This document shows, piece after piece, positions 18,601-26,095 of a DNA stretch of 64,000 nt. Each line of letters opens with the position of its first letter. Positions within the stretch are counted from its first letter, which is position 1. Location: assembly GCF_034314045.1 (NCBI RefSeq), contig NZ_JAVIWL010000001.1, positions 1,674,001-1,738,000 on the forward strand. The letters are read 5' to 3'. The translations under genes and the position numbers were made by a program. The notes beneath the pieces were generated by a model. It saw only the letters and a program-made list of their open reading frames with translations. It made no database searches and was not told where the DNA came from. Source of the stretch: Glaciimonas sp. CA11.2 (GTDB lineage Bacteria; Pseudomonadota; Gammaproteobacteria; Burkholderiales; Burkholderiaceae_D).

Positions 18601-18669
18601 GTTCTCGGCCACGGCTATGAACGTGCCGGAGGCGTGGCTAAACAGCGTGCGATAGGCGTTTTTATTCAT
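9655..18669 (-). CDS. cdiA: CdiA/FhaB-type two-partner secretion exoprotein
   Basis: From ATG 18669 (GGAG eight bases upstream; a longer frame to 18690 is unlikely) the product is 3,004 residues. Domains in order: an extended signal peptide (ESPR, MNKNAYRTLFSHASGTFIAV) with hydrophobic core about 43-62 and cleavage near VHA; a TPS secretion domain about 67-320 with the NPNG motif in IIANPNGLSVNGFG; a long filamentous-haemagglutinin repeat region; a conserved non-repeat block about 1580-1760 (FLVETDPKFTNYKNFISSDY); more haemagglutinin repeats; and a C-terminal pre-toxin segment (HPDEKTLAKRLAANSDGKYT, from about residue 2822) followed by about 160 residues of toxin region. The frame is cut by TAG inside the toxin. 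It is secreted by CdiB encoded 54 bp upstream. Adhesion and delivery are expected; toxicity of the truncated form is doubtful. Confidence 0.88.
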   Translation of the reverse strand: MNKNAYRTLFSHASGTFIAVAENTRNRGKGATGGNTPANDSFPLMRFALLSVLVAAAFGQVTTVHAQMIAYKNGGPAPIIDRAGNGVPVVQIVQPNGSGLSHNRYTDFNVDRNGVILNNSPTSVNTTLSGYIQGNAQINTSANVILNETMGVAPSHLNGYIEVAGQRADVIIANPNGLSVNGFGVINGGNVTLTTGVAQFGGDGSLAAYRVTRGQIAVDGDGINALQNDSLSLISRSVAFNAQLQARNLGFVTGANSVTPDMTGIEVIQGDGEQPTVAIDSSALGGLYAQKIKLVGTEAGVGVRTYGDMASSGDFVLDAAGKVSLNGKTHAGGQMTIRSNDDIDNTGTLYAQRASINSTGQVVNSGTMASQSDLSVVANSINSTGILAAGIDANGQATQAGNLVLNANGQLTATGQNTAGNNVTMTGASVNLTGAHTSANGATTLTATNGDILHAGGNIQAAGGTVLQATGTVVNDHGVINTSSFNSTSGAFSNISGSVTQSGTSDTNIITSGITNNTSGVIATNANNSNLQSASFMNDAGVVTQAGGGALTINSGAISNVNGRIATNGALLLTGTSLNNSRGSLIANRDAMLKLSGDLRNTQGTLQAANALTASAATIDNTAGRITSLDASGLSLDASGVLRNIAGTTADGAQGGVIGGNGDVALTAANAINSGSITAGNNLSAHIGNQLNNDGGRLAAANTLALQAALLNNAQGTLDAAKINATIAQLNNNNGKINADQLTLHATNLSNQGGHIAQFGKDASIIDVTDTLDNANGGVIQTNSTDLTLTPRQLNNNGGTISLAGQGALTIDVGESALQNAGGTIGSNGATQVHAGSVHNAGGSVFGAGATTITARNGDIDNSNSGYLGGDSLALQAFAQFNNVSGKAEAMKNGFTVHANSLNNAGGTIQNLGTSALTIALQQGLNNSAADGVGGFIGSAGSAAIHAADIGNADGTIYTKDDLLLNADNVLNNNAGVIQSDNALVAHAGQAILNQNGRIEANGAGATLTLSGASIDNSAGRIANSGSGATTINSAGNIANDAGTISGNGNVTLAANYLTNTQGHVISANDLTLAIANSINNAQGSLYAARHLKANHANATFNNNAGKVSAGGDIALTLASLDNTNGQIGNTAGDGGNIALSTSGNVTNAAGNIGSDNNTTINANTIIGEGKVIAGQDATINLQGDYTNTVGNTFTANRDLHVSTTGTLTNAGNLEAVRHLGLSAANVTNQYGALINAGNGNTVIRASNAVYNLGRIYGDDVAIGAQTMTNDGILNSDGSTYQAGVIAARNDLTIGAHTILNREHATLQSLNNMVLGGALDVENKAIGNAASIINASATIDAGNDLTFQTATLTNQNNHFTTHLVIDPAQTRRVTQYRAYGSDIWYNADQITWSDSGDGGIVLVLPDGNRFEKFYKQDYTQIVQKTTVTSSDPGNITAGRHMTLSGDVTNDKSTIIAGGTLGGQVGNITNLGAPGEITTTNQMTAGHNYYHWVDGHPHQNHYIYDNNGEAYDVNLPSQQFTLPVWTVLDLTKPNQGDNGAVGTGVDNNTVPAGDNSTIGGNQGGHDLVGDGQTVGAADGAAGGNTGTSGTPQTVGKPGVPVPNISIGNNQLFPIVQNPHSPFLVETDPKFTNYKNFISSDYLLGRLGIDPMTTQKRLGDGFYEQKLINDQITELTGKRFLGTFATNEEQYQALMGSGVASAEQFQLTPGIALTAAQMAALTTDIVWLVSQNVALPDGSTQSVLVPVVYLARVDASDVSPTGAVMSGRNIDLSINGTLDNGGTLQASNNTLIHATDIHNTGTLRSDAKTGTTMLVADNDLINNGGSIAGNRVGILAGRDVSMESITSSASSKNGVNVGISKVASVSADQLSIQSGRDINLKVTAITTTGDAAMIAGRDINLSTVTTQATSNVTYGDQNHLNESQTQVHGTQINAGGNLTLAAGQDINAQASTLHADAALTAAAGRDVNIVAAAQTTTKDQEIYTSSSGFMSSSSSHMQDQQRTTQVVGSSVTGDSIAIVAGRDATLQGSQIIAQHDVTLNAGRDLNIVTAQETSQTRYAVAEKKSGFSANLLEGVSYGNSAQDQQQNGTSTQQIGSSISGANVNMVSGRDTTIAASAITADQDVGIYAGRNVNVLAAANTDTSATASHNSGTSFGIQGGLNGRFTNFSNTSAAQTGSGNATTQSTSLISANAGNLNLQAGLDNHYKGTGQGNVITQGAELLAKNNITLAGNAVDLQAVHNATASKTHAETHSVTLGSSLTGNIGGAITRIGDQVTEAQHTDNDRLKGALALKSGYDAYKLVSGGQISSTTAESLKPNPQNKSGGGFGVSVSLGTSQSKQDSSNSATQARGTTLQANNIAITAREGDITMEGAKLQAQNIALDAAKNINLLAAKNTATLQSSNSGSNAGIGATLGSNGEQTGLSFQLGASLSKGHANGSETTYDNTQITATDHLTMKSGGDTNLIGAQLAADKVKATIGGNLNIVTLQDQNNYDSKQENGGFSVSLCIPPICAGVSTGSVNYAKQTVEHNYHSAVGQSGIAAGSGGFDINVKGNTDLQGGAITSTAETDKNTLHTASLTSRDLINQQHTASDSLSAGFSSGGLMSNIAANVLGNLNGGAGMPKDNDETSQTKSVISPATVTITGTGDAETDAQSQANADTLTERDASTANATLANTLTLQQAQELQAQQKKAQENQRAADLAGAALNGMVGDIAKSFKFAEGSPQKIAMHGIVGLIQAKLGDTSIAGGMIAGMVVEKMSPIISDYLLNNGYDTSTEAGLQAYNDMMGLGATLIGAASGALAGGGKESAGAGGMIGKNADTNNRSLHPDEKTLAKRLAANSDGKYTVEQVEEQMRGMSMTKDGQTEGASPDTIIGTNLGDGTWMRVGTTAEGEPIFTQQIAPDDAALRAYIVGNTNNNVVPSLITYAGNSEYTAPVTRNILPIPTAHCGAAAADCAAGIAPPRTQAERDAQRNQGADLASDISTQAGRFAAAATAYGTFLASQPNAAA
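10127..10205 (-). repeat. Pre-toxin repeat, copy 1 (inside cdiA)
   Basis: The copy lies in frame within cdiA at the boundary between the conserved part and the variable toxin. It matches 9022-9100 with offset 1,105 bp. It could mediate homologous exchange of toxin tails. Confidence 0.85.
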
Positions 18670-18743
18670 GGGACAACTCCAATGCAACAAATCTGGTCTG
18701 ATCTGTAAATGATGAGTGGAAAAAAACAGGAAGGACCCGTTTT

Positions 18744-20525
18744 TTAATATTGATATGTCACGTTAAAGCCAATGGATGGTGTAGCCGTTTTAAATTGCGC
18801 AGGTTTGTACAAAGACCATCCCGAAAACAAGTCATAGGTAAAACCTTTGTAGCCGCCACGCACGCCCACAGTTGCGCCAGCCAGGGTGTCACCGACTAAA
18901 TACTGGACCGATGGTCCATAAACCTTGCCGAAGTCGACCGCCACATAGACCGACTGGGCCGTATTGGCAATCGGTAGACTGAGTTCATTGCGCAGGTAAA
19001 ATCCTCGCTCGCCGGTCAGGGTTAATTCACCATCGAATCCGCGCACGGTGTATCGGCCACCGATAGAAAACTGATCTGTTGTATAGAGCGGAGAACGGGT
19101 GTTTTGCCCACGGAAGGTGGCGATGTAGGTCAGAGGTTGCGACGCCATTTGAAATGGCGCAACCAAGGTTACATCGACGGTTTGCATCGTGTACATAAAC
19201 GTGGGGTAATCGGATGAACGGCCTTCTGGATTGCCCATGCCACCAAAAGCAGATGTGCCCCACCGATTAGCTAAGGTGACATCAAGCTGGGCATTGCCGA
19301 TGTAATGGGTATGCACCCAACCGAGTTCCACAAACGCGGTATTGCGCTTTTGAACGCCAATGTCGACATCATCGATTGCGGTAGTGCTCCATCGCTTACC
19401 GACTTTGAACTGCCAGCTATTTTTTTGCGATGGATCGCGCTGGAATTGTTGTGTGACTTTGAATTCGAGATTCTTTGATTTGCCACTAGAGATATGGTCT
19501 TCGTTATTACCAGCAATCTTTTGGTGATAGGAATAGTCACTGGCAGAAAGTGCATAATTCCAATATCCCATCGGCACTGCGTAATACAAACTGTGGCCGC
19601 CCGTACCATGATTGTCGCCTTGACGATCAGCGTCGGTACTAATACCCAGATTGAGAATGTCAGAGACACCCAGTACATTATTCAATCCCAGATTAAAGCC
19701 ACCTTGATATTGCCCAGTGCCTTTTGCGCCACCGTCATCAAAATTTGCGCTCAAGGTATAGGGTTTAGTGCGTTTGACGTCTAACATCACATCGCTCTCG
19801 CCAAGTGCATCGGCCGGTACGATCTGCATATCGACATCCTGATTCGGCACACGCTTAAGTTGTTCTAAACCCTGTTCGAGATCACGCAGATTAAGCAATT
19901 GACCCGCACCGGTTGGAAACGCATTACGTGGTGTGCCATGCAAACCCGAATCTGTATAACGGATGGCGTGAATCACGCCAGGTACCAAGGTCAGTGTGAG
20001 TGTTCCTGCTGATAAATCCTGTTCAGGAATGCCAATCCGCGTGGTGCTGTAACCATTTTGCATAATAAGGTTGGTCAGGCGCTGCACAATGACATTCAAC
20101 CCTTGTTGACCGATACATTGGCCACTGTATTGATTCAGGTAGTTTTGTGCGAAACGAAAAGGATCGAAAGCCAGCTGACTTGCACCGGCTACGTGGGCGG
20201 CAGGTGATAGCTGCAATGGCACGACTAATTCAAATTGATTCATCTGAAAACAAGGTGACTCGTCAGGTAGCGTCAGCGAATGAATATCTGCTAAAGATCC
20301 AGTGGCGACAGCTGTTGGCAACACCACATTGGGTGCTTGCAATTGGCGCACGCGCTCAGCGGCCTCAAGCTGGCTGCGCCGACGTTGCTCTTCGCTGGCG
20401 GGAGTTTGGATAGCCTGACTATTGGCGTCGGAAAAAGTGCCTGTGAATAATAAAAATAAACCGATACTGTATTTAACTATGCTTAACCGCACATCACTTT
20501 GCTTGAGACAAATACTTTTTTTCAT
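18744..20525 (-). CDS. cdiB: CdiB/FhaC/ShlB-family outer-membrane transporter
   Basis: The 593-residue TpsB protein has an N-terminal signal (hydrophobic core about 20-30), a periplasmic region with an ESPCFQMNQFEL segment and POTRA domains (about 85-255, including GYSTTRIGIPEQDLSAGTL), then a 16-strand beta-barrel ending in an aromatic residue (TYQY). The barrel includes the conserved strand FSIGGRYTVRGFDGE (VRGF motif near residue 500) needed for TpsA secretion. Length is normal for the family. It precedes cdiA by 54 bp (stop 18744 to cdiA start 18669) in an operon cdiB-cdiA-cdiI. Confidence 0.93.
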   Translation of the reverse strand: MKKSICLKQSDVRLSIVKYSIGLFLLFTGTFSDANSQAIQTPASEEQRRRSQLEAAERVRQLQAPNVVLPTAVATGSLADIHSLTLPDESPCFQMNQFELVVPLQLSPAAHVAGASQLAFDPFRFAQNYLNQYSGQCIGQQGLNVIVQRLTNLIMQNGYSTTRIGIPEQDLSAGTLTLTLVPGVIHAIRYTDSGLHGTPRNAFPTGAGQLLNLRDLEQGLEQLKRVPNQDVDMQIVPADALGESDVMLDVKRTKPYTLSANFDDGGAKGTGQYQGGFNLGLNNVLGVSDILNLGISTDADRQGDNHGTGGHSLYYAVPMGYWNYALSASDYSYHQKIAGNNEDHISSGKSKNLEFKVTQQFQRDPSQKNSWQFKVGKRWSTTAIDDVDIGVQKRNTAFVELGWVHTHYIGNAQLDVTLANRWGTSAFGGMGNPEGRSSDYPTFMYTMQTVDVTLVAPFQMASQPLTYIATFRGQNTRSPLYTTDQFSIGGRYTVRGFDGELTLTGERGFYLRNELSLPIANTAQSVYVAVDFGKVYGPSVQYLVGDTLAGATVGVRGGYKGFTYDLFSGWSLYKPAQFKTATPSIGFNVTYQY

Positions 20526-21018
20526 GAATTGCTTGGAGAGCCTTTACTAGAGCTAATACGGTGTAGACGAGACTTCGCACAAACGGGATGTCGTTTAATC
20601 GGACGTCATATGTTCTTGGAGCTGAATAGAGGACCGATTGAGTGCGCTTTTTTGTCTTCCGACGCTATTAGTCATAAATTATCAATGCAACAATATGACT
20701 ATTCTTAAGAACCTTGAAACCGGTCGGTCGAAATTATAGCCATTGAAGGTTGATATAACCAATAAGTAAAAGACCTAAAATATTAGGCTTCAAAGTGCAT
20801 ATTTTTTTAGAAAAAAACTTAGGTGTGATAGCAAAACAGGAGAGAATTTAAAGGCAATGATGAAGGTTTTTTGTTTGAAAAAAAACTTAATCAGATACTT
20901 AGAACGTTGCTTGATAAACTATTTTTGACATTGTTTCGTAAATATTTTCGTAGCAGAGTTCATAATCAGCTGCAAAAAAACGCACATAAATTTTCAGAAA
21001 TTGTATCCGGCAATAAGC
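20526..21018. other. Upstream region of cdiB
   Basis: About 490 bp without a convincing gene. It holds a ~200-nt leader, the promoter element at 20733-20777 and an AT-rich tract. A 60-codon plus-strand frame from 20871 has only a TTG start and no ribosome-binding site, so it was not called. Confidence 0.6.
20733..20777 (-). promoter_or_regulatory. cdiB promoter with shared inverted repeat
   Basis: On the minus strand TATAAT (forward 20733-20738) lies 25 bp from TAGGT-cttttACTTA (forward 20763-20777). TTGGTT sits at -35 with 18-bp spacing. The arrangement is shared with the pilV promoter and the copy at 7682-7725, pointing to one common regulator. Confidence 0.6.
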
Positions 21019-22521
21019 CTAATCAATTGCCGCAAGACGTAACGGAAAAGTGATGCACACTTTTAAGCCGCTTTTTTTTGATGGCGCTGAAAGCAGAATC
21101 GACGCATGATGCGCCGCAGCGATATCACGCACGATCGACAATCCCAATCCAGCCCCGCTTGGGTTCAATTGTTGGGCTGAAGGTGCGCGGTAAAAGGCTG
21201 CAAAAACACGCTCGCGGTCCGCTTCAGGAATGCCGCTGCCACTGTCCTCGATTTCAAATAATCCGTGCTGAGTTTGATCGTCACGTCGCACGCGCAAAAT
21301 AATTTTTCCATTCGGTGGCGTATAACGAATGGCGTTATCTACCAAATTCGTGATCAACTCATGCAGCATCAGAGGATTGCCGTTGATTGACACATCTTCT
21401 TCAGCATCAAATGATAAATCGAGTTGCTTCTTGACCGCTTGCGGTGCCAGTTCTACACCGACCTGACGCACTGCGGCGGTGAGCGACAGCGGTACCATCC
21501 CACCTTCGGCAACACCATGCTCCGCGCGCGCCAAAGTCAGTAGTCGATTCGCCAGATGTACCGTTGCATCAGTAGTCGATGCCATGCTGTGGACGATCTC
21601 ACGAATATCACGTATCGATTGGGGGTCCTGTGGATTTCGTTCAAGTTCTCGCAACGCCAATTCTGCCTGCGTTTTTAATACGGTAAGCGGAGTACGCAAC
21701 TGATGCGAGGCATCGGCAATAAAACGGCGCTGACCGGTAATCAAGGTCTGTAGACGTCCCATATAGCCATTCATCGCAGCGACCAGCGGCCGGACTTCCG
21801 TATGTACCTGACTTGCATCGAAATCAGTCAGATCGGTCGGCGTTCGGCCTTCAACGGCTGTCTTCAATTGCATTAATGGACGCAGCACTATTCTGACCGC
21901 GAACCATACTAACAACGCAGTGACGGTCACCAACAAGCCCTGCCGCCACAAAGTACCAAACAAAATTTGTCGTGTCAGCGCACTCCGCGCATCCATCGTT
22001 TCTCCTACCTGAATGAGGGCGATACCACGCATCGAATCGTCATACACTGGCTGGTAAAGTGCGGCTATGCGCACCGGTTCGCCACGGTAGATCGCGTGAT
22101 AAAAACGCACCAGCGCAGGATAAATTTCTGAACGCGGGATGTTTGGTGGAAGCGCTGGCAAATCTTCGTAGCCGGAAATAAATTCACCTTTCGTCCCGGT
22201 CACTTTGTAATAAATCCGTCCCAGCGTGTCGGTCTCAAAACTATCCAGCGCAACGTATGGCACGTCAACCACGACCTTGCCATCAACGATCGACACGCGT
22301 TCGGCCAACGCTCGCGTCGAGGCCAGCAAAGCCCGGTCATACGCCAGATCAGCCACATCCAGCGCATTGCGATACACCGAGACAGCGTCTAGCGCTACCA
22401 GCAATAACAACGGGATAAGAAGCCAGCGTAATAATTGACTACGCAAGGTCCCAAGCGATTTTTGGGAGGCTTTATTCGACGCTTTTTCAGCGGATGCTGC
22501 AGAAAATATTGGCGGACGCAT
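21019..22521 (-). CDS. tctE: TctE-like sensor histidine kinase
   Basis: The 500-residue kinase has two transmembrane helices (about 30-50 and 195-213) flanking a periplasmic 2CSK_N-type sensor. A HAMP-like linker (RIVLRPLMQLK), the dimerisation box ASHQLRTPLTVL with the phospho-accepting His near residue 270, N box NLVDNAIRYTP and G boxes EDSGSGIP and GAGLGLSIV follow. Its start overlaps the stop of the response regulator by one base (TAATG), so the pair is coupled. TctDE systems sense tricarboxylates or related acids and control Tct/Bug transporters. The divergent Bug protein at 23547 supports this, but the ligand is unknown. Confidence 0.88.
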   Translation of the reverse strand: MRPPIFSAASAEKASNKASQKSLGTLRSQLLRWLLIPLLLLVALDAVSVYRNALDVADLAYDRALLASTRALAERVSIVDGKVVVDVPYVALDSFETDTLGRIYYKVTGTKGEFISGYEDLPALPPNIPRSEIYPALVRFYHAIYRGEPVRIAALYQPVYDDSMRGIALIQVGETMDARSALTRQILFGTLWRQGLLVTVTALLVWFAVRIVLRPLMQLKTAVEGRTPTDLTDFDASQVHTEVRPLVAAMNGYMGRLQTLITGQRRFIADASHQLRTPLTVLKTQAELALRELERNPQDPQSIRDIREIVHSMASTTDATVHLANRLLTLARAEHGVAEGGMVPLSLTAAVRQVGVELAPQAVKKQLDLSFDAEEDVSINGNPLMLHELITNLVDNAIRYTPPNGKIILRVRRDDQTQHGLFEIEDSGSGIPEADRERVFAAFYRAPSAQQLNPSGAGLGLSIVRDIAAAHHASILLSAPSKKSGLKVCITFPLRLAAID

Positions 22522-23201
22522 TATTCTGCTTGCGCCTCCAGCAAATATCCCAAACCGCGCAAAGTGGTAATGGCGACCTGACCGGTTTGATCGCTTGCCA
22601 ACTTCTTGCGTAGTCGATGAATATAAATTTCAATCGCATCCGGATTGGCATCATCAGCGAGTGAAAAAACCTCATCAAAAAGCTTTTCTTTCGACACCAC
22701 GCGACCAGCACGCGTCATCAATACCTCCAGCACCGCATGTTCGCGCGGGGTCAATGCTAAAAGCGATTCTCCATAAGTGAACATGCGCGAGACGGTATCA
22801 AACTGTAACGCGCCACAGCTATAAATCAAACCTTCGTTACCTTGCGCACGCCGCACCAAGGCCTTTACCCGCGCCTCAAGTTCTGCCAGCTCAAAGGGCT
22901 TGGCCAGATAGTCATCCGCGCCCAGATTCAGACCTTGCACACGATCCTGTACATCGCCGCGCGCGGTCAGAATCAAGACCGGAACTTTGCTGCCGCGGGC
23001 ACGCAGACGCTTCAGGACTTCTAGTCCATCCATCTTTGGTAAGGTCAAATCTAAAATTACCAGCGCGTATTGCTGTGTATGCAAGAGAGAATCCGCGTCG
23101 GCACCGTTCATCGCGCATTCGATCGTCCAATGCGCATCTCGCAACGCCTTTGAGAGCCAACGCGATAATTCCACGTGATCTTCAATTAATAGAATACGCA
23201 T
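22521..23201 (-). CDS. tctD: TctD-like OmpR-family response regulator
   Basis: The 226-residue regulator has a receiver domain (residues 1-115) with acidic pocket IEDH, phospho-acceptor Asp in LVILDLTLPKMDG (about 51) and conserved Thr/Lys (ILTARG, LAKPF). An OmpR-type winged helix (about 125-220) ends LRGLGYLLEAQ. It is co-transcribed with the kinase at 21019-22521. The 345 bp upstream separate it from the divergent Bug-protein gene, which is its likely target by the usual arrangement of this family. Confidence 0.9.
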   Translation of the reverse strand: MRILLIEDHVELSRWLSKALRDAHWTIECAMNGADADSLLHTQQYALVILDLTLPKMDGLEVLKRLRARGSKVPVLILTARGDVQDRVQGLNLGADDYLAKPFELAELEARVKALVRRAQGNEGLIYSCGALQFDTVSRMFTYGESLLALTPREHAVLEVLMTRAGRVVSKEKLFDEVFSLADDANPDAIEIYIHRLRKKLASDQTGQVAITTLRGLGYLLEAQAE

Positions 23202-23546
23202 AATCGTCAGAAGCCGTTTGAATGAGTCGCCAATATTTACATAGAATGGTCAGTTTGGCAAAACGCAGTTATTAGCTATGAAAAAAGTTAAAAAAAGCGC
23301 GCATCAGTATTAACCGATATTGTATTGCGCAGAGAGGCGCATAAAAATACAACATTTTTGATTCGATCCAGCGCTGAAAGGAAACTGAAAGATTCGACCG
23401 GCTATGATGCAATTAATTATAAAAACCCCTTGTTCCATTTCTGCCCTAATCGTCCTTGAAGTTTAAATAAGGTCGGTTGTATTTACACCCAGAAGGTGTA
23501 ATAGCGACAGAGATGCGATGACAACACTAGATTGTGGGTGGAGACA
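23202..23546. other. Divergent control region between tctD and the Bug gene
   Basis: No gene. The region is expected to hold both divergent promoters. No operator repeat stood out to me. Confidence 0.45.
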
Positions 23547-24563
23547 ATGAACTTTCGAACAACTTTGGCATACGCCAGTGCGGTCTGCTTGCTATCGACC
23601 GCTTTTGGCGTGTCTGCCAATACCATTGTGTCAACAAAACTGCCAAGCGGTACGCAATGTCTGGTGCCGGCCAAACCAGGCGGTGGCATGGATCTATCGT
23701 GCAAGCTTATCCAAAAGGGCTTGCTGCTTCCTTCTATTCATTATAAAAATCAGAAAAACGATATTCCTCTACGTATCAGTTATATACCTGGCGGAATCGG
23801 TGCAGTAGCGTGGAACGCAATCGTGACGCAACGCAGCGCCGAGGCGCAAACGCTGGTGATATTTTCTGGTGGTTCGCTGATCAATCTGGCACAGGGAAAA
23901 TATGGACGCGCCAGCCCCGACCACGTGCGCTGGGTGGCGGCAGTCGGTGCCGATTATGGCATGATTGCCGTGCGTAGTGATTCGCCTTATAAGAATTTGG
24001 GCGATCTGATGAAAGCCTTAAAAGACACCCCATCCAAGGTCACCATTGGTGCTTCTGGCACGGTCGGTAGTCAAGATTGGCTGAAGGTATCCTTACTCGC
24101 CAGACAACGTCAAATTGATCCGAAAACCTTACGTTTTGTCGCGCTCGAAGGCGGTGGTGAATCATTTACCGCATTGCGCGCCGGTCATGTTCAGGTGGTA
24201 TCTGGCGATGCGTCAGAAGCGACGCTGCACGCGCGGGATAGCGAGATTCGCATTCTAGCGATACTGTCCGACAACCGCTTGCCCGGCGCATTGGCGAACG
24301 TACCAACAGCGCGGGAACAAGGCATTAATGTGAGTTGGCCCATCATTCGCGGGGTCTATATGGGCCCGCACATATCCGATGCTGATTATCAGCACTGGGT
24401 CACCGCTTTCGACCAGATGATGGCGGCGCCTGAATTCAATCGTTTGCGCGCTGAGAGCGGACTTTATCCGTTTTCCCTGACCGGAAAAGCACTCGCCGAC
24501 TATGTCAAAAAAACGGTAGATCAATACGGACAACAGGCAACCGCGCTGGGGTTGATGCGGTAG
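23547..24563 (+). CDS. Bug/TctC-family periplasmic binding protein
   Basis: From ATG 23547 (GGAGACA directly upstream) the product is 338 residues with a Sec signal peptide (cleavage after VSA). The mature part has the Bug-family pattern: an early PAKPGGGMDLSCKLI ligand loop, YIPGGIGAVAWNAIV, a conserved GSVGSQDW-like GTVGSQDW turn and the C-terminal TGKALADYVKKTVDQYGQ. Tripartite tricarboxylate transporters need TctA and TctB membrane subunits, absent here, so this is an orphan receptor, possibly a sensor co-receptor for TctDE. It is the first gene of a plus-strand run that continues with an ABC importer. Confidence 0.85.
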   Translation: MNFRTTLAYASAVCLLSTAFGVSANTIVSTKLPSGTQCLVPAKPGGGMDLSCKLIQKGLLLPSIHYKNQKNDIPLRISYIPGGIGAVAWNAIVTQRSAEAQTLVIFSGGSLINLAQGKYGRASPDHVRWVAAVGADYGMIAVRSDSPYKNLGDLMKALKDTPSKVTIGASGTVGSQDWLKVSLLARQRQIDPKTLRFVALEGGGESFTALRAGHVQVVSGDASEATLHARDSEIRILAILSDNRLPGALANVPTAREQGINVSWPIIRGVYMGPHISDADYQHWVTAFDQMMAAPEFNRLRAESGLYPFSLTGKALADYVKKTVDQYGQQATALGLMR

Positions 24564-24565
24564 TC

Positions 24566-24612
24566 AGTTGATAGTTCGTCGGACAATAGTTCGTCGGCTG
24601 ATAGTTATTCAG
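24566..24612. repeat. Short tandem repeat (about 15 bp, three imperfect copies)
   Basis: GATAGTTCGTCGG, CAATAGTTCGTCGG and CTGATAGTTATTCAG follow one another just after the Bug-protein stop. The role is unknown. Confidence 0.5.
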
Positions 24613-24692
24613 AAAATATCGTTTTTGCAATAGCAACAATGCTCGCTCGGTACACCCATGCCTACACAACCAATAATCAGGAGATAACACCT

Positions 24693-25796
24693 ATGCTTAC
24701 ACCAAAAAAATCGTTGACCTTGTTGGTCACAGCAATCTCGCTAGCCGCCACCGGAAGCGTATTGGCGCAGACGCCCGCTGGATATCCTGCGGACTATAAC
24801 AAGATCATTGAAGCGGCAAAAAAAGAAGGCAAGGTGGTGATTTATAGCGCCACTGATTCAAAAGCAGCCGAACCGCTGATCAAGGATTTCAGTGCCCTTT
24901 ATCCAGGTATTAAAGTCGAATACAACGATATGAATTCGACCGAAGTCTACAACCGCTTTATCTCCGAGGCCGCTGCGGGCGGCACGACCGCGGATCTGCT
25001 GTGGTCATCCTCAATGGATCTGCAAGTCAAACTAGTGTCCGAAGGTTACGGTGCTGTGTATAAATCGCCGGAAGTGGGTGCGATTCCAGCTTGGGCGAAC
25101 TATAAAGACACGGCGTACGGCACAACTTACGAGCCAATCGCGATCGTCTATAACAAGCGTCTGGTACCGGCCGATGAAGTTCCTACTTCACACGCGGCAT
25201 TCACAAAACTGCTGACCACCAAAGCGGATAAATATCGTAATAAAGTCACCACTTACGACATCGAAAAATCGGGCGTTGGTTTCTCTTTCATTACCCAAGA
25301 CGCACAAGATAATCCAAAATTCTGGGAACTTGCTACGGCACTTGGCGATGTTGCGGTGCGGGTTCAGTCTTCTACCGGCACGATGCTGGAACGGATTTCA
25401 TCGGGTGAAAATCTGATCGGCTACAACATGTTGGGTTCATACGCGCTCAGCCGTGCAAAGAAAGACCCTTCGTTAGGGGTGGCGTTCACCACCGACTATA
25501 ACCTGGTGATGTCACGCGTGGCGTTTATCAACAAATCGGCGAAAAATAGCAATGCGGCTAAATTGTGGCTCGATTATCTATTGTCGAAACGAGGACAAAC
25601 TATCGTCGCCAATGAAGCACAGTTATTTGCGATTCGTAGCGACGTAACCGGTCCCTCAACAATGTCAGAGTTGACCAAGCAACTTGGCACGGCACTCAAA
25701 CCGATTCCTGTTAGTCCAGCGCTGTTGCAATATCTGGATCAAACCAAACGTCTAGCTTTTCTGAAGCAATGGAAAGCGGCGGCGGGTAAAAAGTAA
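24693..25796 (+). CDS. Fbp/AfuA-type ABC transporter substrate-binding protein
   Basis: From ATG 24693 (AGGAGATAACACCT upstream) the product is 367 residues with a signal peptide ending SVLAQ. The mature protein has the iron/phosphonate-type binding fold: EAAKKEGKVVIYSATDS, YNDMNSTEVYNRF, GGTTADLLWSSSMD, TTYEPIAIVYNK and the C-terminal AAKLWLDYLLSKRGQTIVA. The paired tyrosines that bind ferric iron in FbpA are not evident at the usual place (FTTDYNLVM), so the ligand may not be iron. It is followed by a fused permease and an ATPase. Confidence 0.85.
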   Translation: MLTPKKSLTLLVTAISLAATGSVLAQTPAGYPADYNKIIEAAKKEGKVVIYSATDSKAAEPLIKDFSALYPGIKVEYNDMNSTEVYNRFISEAAAGGTTADLLWSSSMDLQVKLVSEGYGAVYKSPEVGAIPAWANYKDTAYGTTYEPIAIVYNKRLVPADEVPTSHAAFTKLLTTKADKYRNKVTTYDIEKSGVGFSFITQDAQDNPKFWELATALGDVAVRVQSSTGTMLERISSGENLIGYNMLGSYALSRAKKDPSLGVAFTTDYNLVMSRVAFINKSAKNSNAAKLWLDYLLSKRGQTIVANEAQLFAIRSDVTGPSTMSELTKQLGTALKPIPVSPALLQYLDQTKRLAFLKQWKAAAGKK

Positions 25797-26095
25797 TCTC
25801 TGGAATGTGACTGTTCGCAGCATTTTGTTCAAACTATTTAATAGCAAACTGCGCTAACGGTCGGTATCTCGCGCCTTTGCCAACTTTTACTTTTCTCTAA
25901 CTGACTCTATCTAACTGATTTCTGAAAGTCGACCAACTGTCGTGTCCCTTACCAGGCGCAGGACGGAAGGTCACTTCACGTCTAAATTCTGAAGAGCGGT
26001 TGGTATTTGCGCTGATTTCACACGCCGTTCGCACGGGGATCACGCTTTTTTGGCACTCATTTTTTATCTGCATTCTGATCTGGACTGTACACACT
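25797..26095. other. Spacer between binding protein and permease
   Basis: About 300 bp without a recognisable gene. The permease frame is open upstream to 26000, but the extra residues do not resemble the family. Confidence 0.4.

Noticed and set aside
20871..21053. 60-codon plus-strand frame upstream of cdiB
   Set aside because: TTG start, no ribosome-binding site, Lys/Leu/Phe-rich product typical of AT-rich non-coding DNA.
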